Shown here piece by piece: positions 7,016 through 10,377 of a stretch of 10,377 nt of DNA. Numbering within the stretch: position 1 is the first letter of the stretch; each line of letters begins with the position of its first letter. The stretch spans positions 1-10,377 of the forward strand of contig WLNV01000040.1 in assembly GCA_009699615.1 (NCBI GenBank), read 5' to 3'. This stretch comes from Actinomycetota bacterium (lineage in GTDB: Bacteria; Actinomycetota; Thermoleophilia; Solirubrobacterales; Solirubrobacteraceae). Under the pieces are notes generated by a model. It ran no database searches, was not told the DNA's origin, and saw only the letters and a list, made by a program, of their open reading frames with translations. A program made the position numbers and the translations under genes.

Positions 7016-8379
7016 TGGGAGCTTCAGTCAATCTCGATGAGCTGCGCAAGACGCTCGGTGACCAGGGGGTCGAGTTCCTTTTCGGCGCCTATGTCGACAT
7101 GTTTGGCGTGCCGAAGTCGAAGTGCGTCCCGCTTGCCTTCATCGACGAGATGGCTGCCGGTTCGGAGCGCTACACCGTCGGCGCCTTGGAAGGGATGGGG
7201 GACCTTGGCCCCAACGAGGACGAGTGCTGCGGAATCCCGGAACTCGAGTCCGCAGTAGTTCTTCCGTGGGACAAGCGCTTCGCGATCGCGCCGACTGACC
7301 TGAGTTTTGATGGCGAGCCTTACAGCCACGATTCACGCTACGTGCTCAAGCGCCAGTTGGAACGCGCCGCGGCCGCTGGGTTCAGCGCGCAGGCCGGAAT
7401 CGAACCAGAGGTTTACGTTCTGCGCGAGGGCGACAACGGCGAGGTTCTGCCTTGGATCACCGACGACCTCCTAAACGCTCCGACTCGTGGCTACGACATT
7501 GAGGCGACGATCGCTGCAGATCAGTTCCTGCTGCCGATGGTGGAGTACATGAACGAGCTCGGCTGGAATGTCTATTCGTTCGATCATGAGGGCGGCGACG
7601 GTCAATACGAGTTTGCTTTCACGCACTGCGGTGCGCTCGAGATGGCTGACCGGATGGTCATCTTCAAGCTGATGGCCAAGCACGTAGCGAGGCAGCTAGG
7701 CGGCTTCGCGACCTTCATGCCGAAGCCGTTCGACAGCTCGTTCGGATCCGGCGCACACGTCAACATGAGCCTCGTTGAAGCTGATTCCGGCAAGAACATC
7801 TTCGCCAGCGACAATGGCGACGGAACGGTCAGCTATCTGCCCGCCGCGTACCAGTTCACCGCCGGCCTCTTGAAGCATGCTGGTGCGATAACTGCTCTGG
7901 CCTGCTCGACCGTCAACTCATACAAGCGCCTGCTGCCGGTCGGTCTGATGAACGAGATCTCTTGGGCGCCGGTATTCCAAGCCTATGGCGACAACAACCG
8001 CACTCTGATGTGTCGCCTTCCTACCAACCGGCCCTGCGTCGAGCTGCGTACCGCCGACAGTGCATCAAATCCGTATCTCGTGATGGCAATGATGCTCGCT
8101 GCCGGGCTCGACGGGATCGAGAACGAACTCGATCCCGGCAAGCCGGTTAACGCCGACACGTACAAGATGAGCGACGATGAGCTGACCGCCGCCGGCGTAC
8201 ACCGCTTGCCGCGTGATCTCGGCGAAGCGACGAACGCCTTTGAGGCCAGCGAGCTGGCGCGCGAGGTTCTCGGCGACGAGTTCCACGCGACATTCATCCA
8301 GAAGAAGCGCGAAGAGTGGCTGGAGTACAACACGGTCGTTGGCGCTTGGGAACGCGACATGTACCTGCGGCTCTGGTAA
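7015..8379 (+). CDS. Glutamine-synthetase-like ligase, type III / GlnT family, copy 2
   Basis: A 454-residue full-length GS-superfamily ligase, paralogous to the first ligase of the window throughout. Catalytic landmarks are kept: YVDMFG (D28), GIEPEVY (E130, E132), H191-E192 leading to GQYE (Q197, E199), FGSGAHVNMS (H248), NSYKR (301-305), DNNR (326-329) and VELR (E343, R345). Both ligases share GLDGIENELDPG near the C-terminal third. They differ around the substrate pocket: NNRTHMVR in copy 1 reads NNRTLMCR here, and HEDANGQFELDF reads HEGGDGQYEFAF. It is thus likely an active ATP-dependent gamma-glutamyl ligase whose amine acceptor may differ from that of copy 1. It sits between two DUF1116 genes, overlapping the first and four bases before the second, which ties its job to theirs. 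Confidence 0.9.
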   Translation: MGASVNLDELRKTLGDQGVEFLFGAYVDMFGVPKSKCVPLAFIDEMAAGSERYTVGALEGMGDLGPNEDECCGIPELESAVVLPWDKRFAIAPTDLSFDGEPYSHDSRYVLKRQLERAAAAGFSAQAGIEPEVYVLREGDNGEVLPWITDDLLNAPTRGYDIEATIAADQFLLPMVEYMNELGWNVYSFDHEGGDGQYEFAFTHCGALEMADRMVIFKLMAKHVARQLGGFATFMPKPFDSSFGSGAHVNMSLVEADSGKNIFASDNGDGTVSYLPAAYQFTAGLLKHAGAITALACSTVNSYKRLLPVGLMNEISWAPVFQAYGDNNRTLMCRLPTNRPCVELRTADSASNPYLVMAMMLAAGLDGIENELDPGKPVNADTYKMSDDELTAAGVHRLPRDLGEATNAFEASELAREVLGDEFHATFIQKKREEWLEYNTVVGAWERDMYLRLW

Positions 8380-8383
8380 TTCG

Positions 8384-9631
8384 ATGCGTGAGGCGGCCAA
8401 TAACGAAGCGGCTAAGAGGCTCTGCTCCTCTACCCCAACGCTCGTCGGGGTAGAGCCCGCGATTGATGTCATCCCCGGGATGACGGAGCAGATGATCCTT
8501 ACCTCGGGAGCACCTCTCGAGTGGGATCGCTACAGCGGTGGGCAGCGGATGGCGATCATCGGCGGTGCGATCTATGAAGGTCTGGCGCGCGACGAAGCCG
8601 ACGCCGAGGCCAAGCTCGCCTCAGGCGAGATAACGATCGGTTCTACCCATGACCACGCCTGTGTCGGCTCTGTTGCCGGGATCTATACGGCCTCGATGCC
8701 GGTCCTGGTTGTTGAGAACCGCGAATTTGGCAATACGGCGTTCTGCAACCTTTATGAGGGCAAGTCGCCGCGGCGGCTCAACTACGGCGTCTACGACCAA
8801 GAGGTCCATGACGGCCTCAAGTATCTCGAAGAGGTGGTCGGGCCGGTCCTTGGCGAGGCGATCAAGCGTTCCGGCGGGATTGATCTAAAGACGATGATGC
8901 GCCGCGCCGTCAACATGGGCGATGAGCTCCACAGTCGCAACACTGCCGGCACAACGTTGCTGACCAAGGAGCTGGCACCGCACTTCGTCGCCGCAGCCGG
9001 CGAGCCCGGCGCGGATTCGGCCCGCCTGCTTGAAACGCTCGCCTTCCTGGCCGAGAACGACTACTTCTTCTTGCGCGTAGGAATGGCCGCTGGCAAGGCG
9101 ACCGCCGATGCAGCACGGGACATTGAGAATTCCAGCGTGGTCAGCGCGATGACGCTGAGCTGCTGCGAGTTTTCGGTGCGCGTCAGCGGCCTCGGTGACA
9201 GATGGTTCCGCGGCCCGTTGCCCGACGTCGAGGCGCAGCTCTTTGAGTCCTACAGCGAAGATGACATTGAGTGGATGGGCGGCGAGAGCATGATCATGGA
9301 GACGATCGGCCTCGGCGGCTTTGCGCAGGCCGCCGCTCCAGCGTTGCAGGCCTACCAGGGTGGCTCTCCAGAGGCGATGGCTCAGACCAACGAGTCGATG
9401 TATGAGATCACCGTCGCCGAGCACAGCGACTTCCGGATTCCGTACTTCGGTTATCGGGGTACGCCGGTCGGGATCGAGATCTTCAAGGTGATTGAGACAG
9501 GGATCCTCCCTGCGATCGACGCCGGCCTCGCAGGCCGCGGCGGCGGGCAGATCGGCGCCGGGATTCTTCGCGCCCCGCGCGACTGCTTCGAGCAGGCAGC
9601 CGCTGCATTCACAGAGCGTTACGGCCAATGA
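8384..9631 (+). CDS. DUF1116 family protein, AllG (YlbE)-like, copy 2
   Basis: A 415-residue paralogue of the protein at 5765-7015, roughly 60% identical by eye (not computed) and collinear from end to end. It keeps NMGDELHSRNTAGT (177-190), the MGGES...GLGGFAQA block (298-316) and SMYEITVAEH (338-347). Differences include GSTHDHACVGS (86-96) against DGCHDYGCVGS, and an insertion near 205-212. ATG 8384 is chosen because homology with copy 1 begins just after it and it follows the ligase stop by 4 bases; the reading frame stays open upstream to 8213, but that part lies inside the ligase gene. No Shine-Dalgarno is visible, so translation probably depends on ribosomes that finish the ligase gene. 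The two copies could form a hetero-oligomer or serve different substrates. Confidence 0.8.
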   Translation: MREAANNEAAKRLCSSTPTLVGVEPAIDVIPGMTEQMILTSGAPLEWDRYSGGQRMAIIGGAIYEGLARDEADAEAKLASGEITIGSTHDHACVGSVAGIYTASMPVLVVENREFGNTAFCNLYEGKSPRRLNYGVYDQEVHDGLKYLEEVVGPVLGEAIKRSGGIDLKTMMRRAVNMGDELHSRNTAGTTLLTKELAPHFVAAAGEPGADSARLLETLAFLAENDYFFLRVGMAAGKATADAARDIENSSVVSAMTLSCCEFSVRVSGLGDRWFRGPLPDVEAQLFESYSEDDIEWMGGESMIMETIGLGGFAQAAAPALQAYQGGSPEAMAQTNESMYEITVAEHSDFRIPYFGYRGTPVGIEIFKVIETGILPAIDAGLAGRGGGQIGAGILRAPRDCFEQAAAAFTERYGQ

Positions 9632-9672
9632 GCCGAAACAAGAACAACAACCAAGGAGAGAAGAATGGCTGA
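9628..9672 (+). CDS. Possible 14-codon minicistron bridging two genes
   Basis: ATG 9628 overlaps the DUF1116 stop as ATGA and opens a 14-codon frame (MSRNKNNNQGEKNG) that ends at TGA 9670-9672, just inside the next gene. Five of the 14 residues are Asn. It has no ribosome binding site of its own and may simply reflect an A-rich spacer. If translated, it could couple translation of the two genes. Weakly supported. Confidence 0.15.
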   Translation: MSRNKNNNQGEKNG

Positions 9673-10377
9673 GGTTAAGCACGACCACTACCGCACCTTC
9701 GGGCGCCGCGAAGGCGAGAACGATTTTCCCAACACGCTGTTGGCGGGAATTCGCTCATTCATGGGCGCACAGGTAGTTCCGCCGATCCGTGAGGAGCTTG
9801 AGGCAGCCGGCGTAAAGGCCGGCGTGCTCGGAATGCCATGGGAGGGAACAAACACCTGCCGCCCTGGCACCAGCTACGGCCCACGAGCGATTCGTGACAC
9901 ATCCGAGGCCTACACGCCGTACCACGGCGAGTTTCAGGTTGACCTTTTCGATGAGCTGGGGCTTGCCGACTGTGGCGACGTGTCGATCGTTCCAGGCAAC
10001 GCAGCGCGCACATTCGAGCGCGCCGAGCGTTGCATCACCGAGATCTATGAAGCCGGCGCGTTCCCGATCATCTTTGGCGGAGACGACTCGTGCCCAATCC
10101 CGGTCACGTCAGCGATCTCAAAGTTGATCGACGGCAAGATGGGTTACGTGCATCTCGATTCGCACATGGATACGGCAGTAGACGTTGCGGGAGAGACCCT
10201 CAACCACGCCTGCCCCGTCAGTCGCGCCGCCGAGCTGCCAAACGTTGATCCGCACAACATTGCGCTGGTCGGAATCAACGGCCCGCTCAACCCGCGTCAG
10301 GAGCGCGAGTATGTCGACCGCACCGGAATTCAGATGATCACAATCTGGGACATCGACGAGTGGGGGATCGACAAGAC
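9665..10377 (+). CDS. Ureohydrolase (arginase/agmatinase) family protein, 3' end outside the window
   Basis: The first 237 residues of an arginase-superfamily enzyme; these hydrolyse guanidino groups, usually releasing urea, with a dinuclear metal site. Visible hallmarks: an agmatinase-like N-terminus with GIRSFMGA (28-35), GMPWEGTNTCRPGTSYGPRAIR (56-77, matching the G.p.D....RpGtr.GP.aiR pattern), the first metal motif region FGGDDS (137-142) and the second motif LDSHMD (164-169). In the first motif the metal-binding His of GGDHS is Asp (D141). NHAC (180-183) stands where agmatinases have the substrate-side His-Gly-Thr. The third motif (SxDxDxxDP) lies beyond the end. AAGGAG at 9653-9658 supports ATG 9665. 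A guanidino or amidino substrate fits the cluster; calling it agmatinase would be overreach. Confidence 0.85.
   Translation, partial: MAEVKHDHYRTFGRREGENDFPNTLLAGIRSFMGAQVVPPIREELEAAGVKAGVLGMPWEGTNTCRPGTSYGPRAIRDTSEAYTPYHGEFQVDLFDELGLADCGDVSIVPGNAARTFERAERCITEIYEAGAFPIIFGGDDSCPIPVTSAISKLIDGKMGYVHLDSHMDTAVDVAGETLNHACPVSRAAELPNVDPHNIALVGINGPLNPRQEREYVDRTGIQMITIWDIDEWGIDK

Noticed and set aside
8213..8383. Upstream extension of the second DUF1116 gene
   Set aside because: The 57 extra residues overlap the ligase gene, are Arg/Ser-rich, and have no counterpart in the first DUF1116 protein.
8885..9688. Minus-strand open frame of 267 codons opposite the second DUF1116 gene
   Set aside because: The sense strand carries full-length homology to its paralogue, and a similar shadow appears opposite copy 1 (6056-6709); no motif in the antisense product.
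1..10377. Mobile element, integron or CRISPR
   Set aside because: No transposase, integrase, terminal inverted repeats or spaced repeat arrays were seen; the ligase and DUF1116 pairs are diverged paralogues rather than recent DNA repeats.

Overview
The window holds nine protein-coding genes, all on the + strand and tightly packed. Several start codons overlap the previous stop (TAATG at 1471-1475, TAATG at 5019-5023, TGATG at 7013-7017). This layout suggests one operon, or two with a hairpin between them. The DNA is GC-rich, with GGAG-type ribosome binding sites and one GTG start. The gene repertoire (GlnT-type ligases, DUF1116 proteins, an APC permease, an arginase-family hydrolase) suits a soil or aquatic bacterium, plausibly an actinobacterium, but that placement is a guess from style. 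I see no tRNA, rRNA, CRISPR or mobile-element signature.

Layout: a short leader with a small hairpin (1-96); a glutamine-synthetase-like ligase (97-1473); a metallophosphoesterase (1473-2456); an APC-type amino acid/amine permease (2514-4148); a 99-bp gap with an 11-bp-spaced direct repeat and a perfect 12-bp GC-rich hairpin; a nucleotidyltransferase-fold protein (4248-5021); a redoxin with a CxC motif and a C-terminal TPR-like helical part (5021-5737); then DUF1116 (5765-7015), a second GS-like ligase (7015-8379), a second DUF1116 (8384-9631) and a ureohydrolase-family enzyme cut off by the window end (from 9665).

How the genes may work together (inference): the permease would import a nitrogen-rich compound. 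The ureohydrolase-like enzyme would cleave a guanidino or related C-N bond. The two GS-like ligases would couple an amine to glutamate using ATP. The two DUF1116 proteins, relatives of the AllG (YlbE) subunit of E. coli oxamate carbamoyltransferase, would act on a carbamoyl or ureido group. The set looks like a catabolic or nitrogen-scavenging operon for a guanidino, ureido or amine compound. The substrate cannot be read from the sequence. The paired ligase and DUF1116 paralogues, the His-to-Asp change in the ureohydrolase metal motif, and the embedded nucleotidyltransferase and phosphoesterase are the least ordinary parts.
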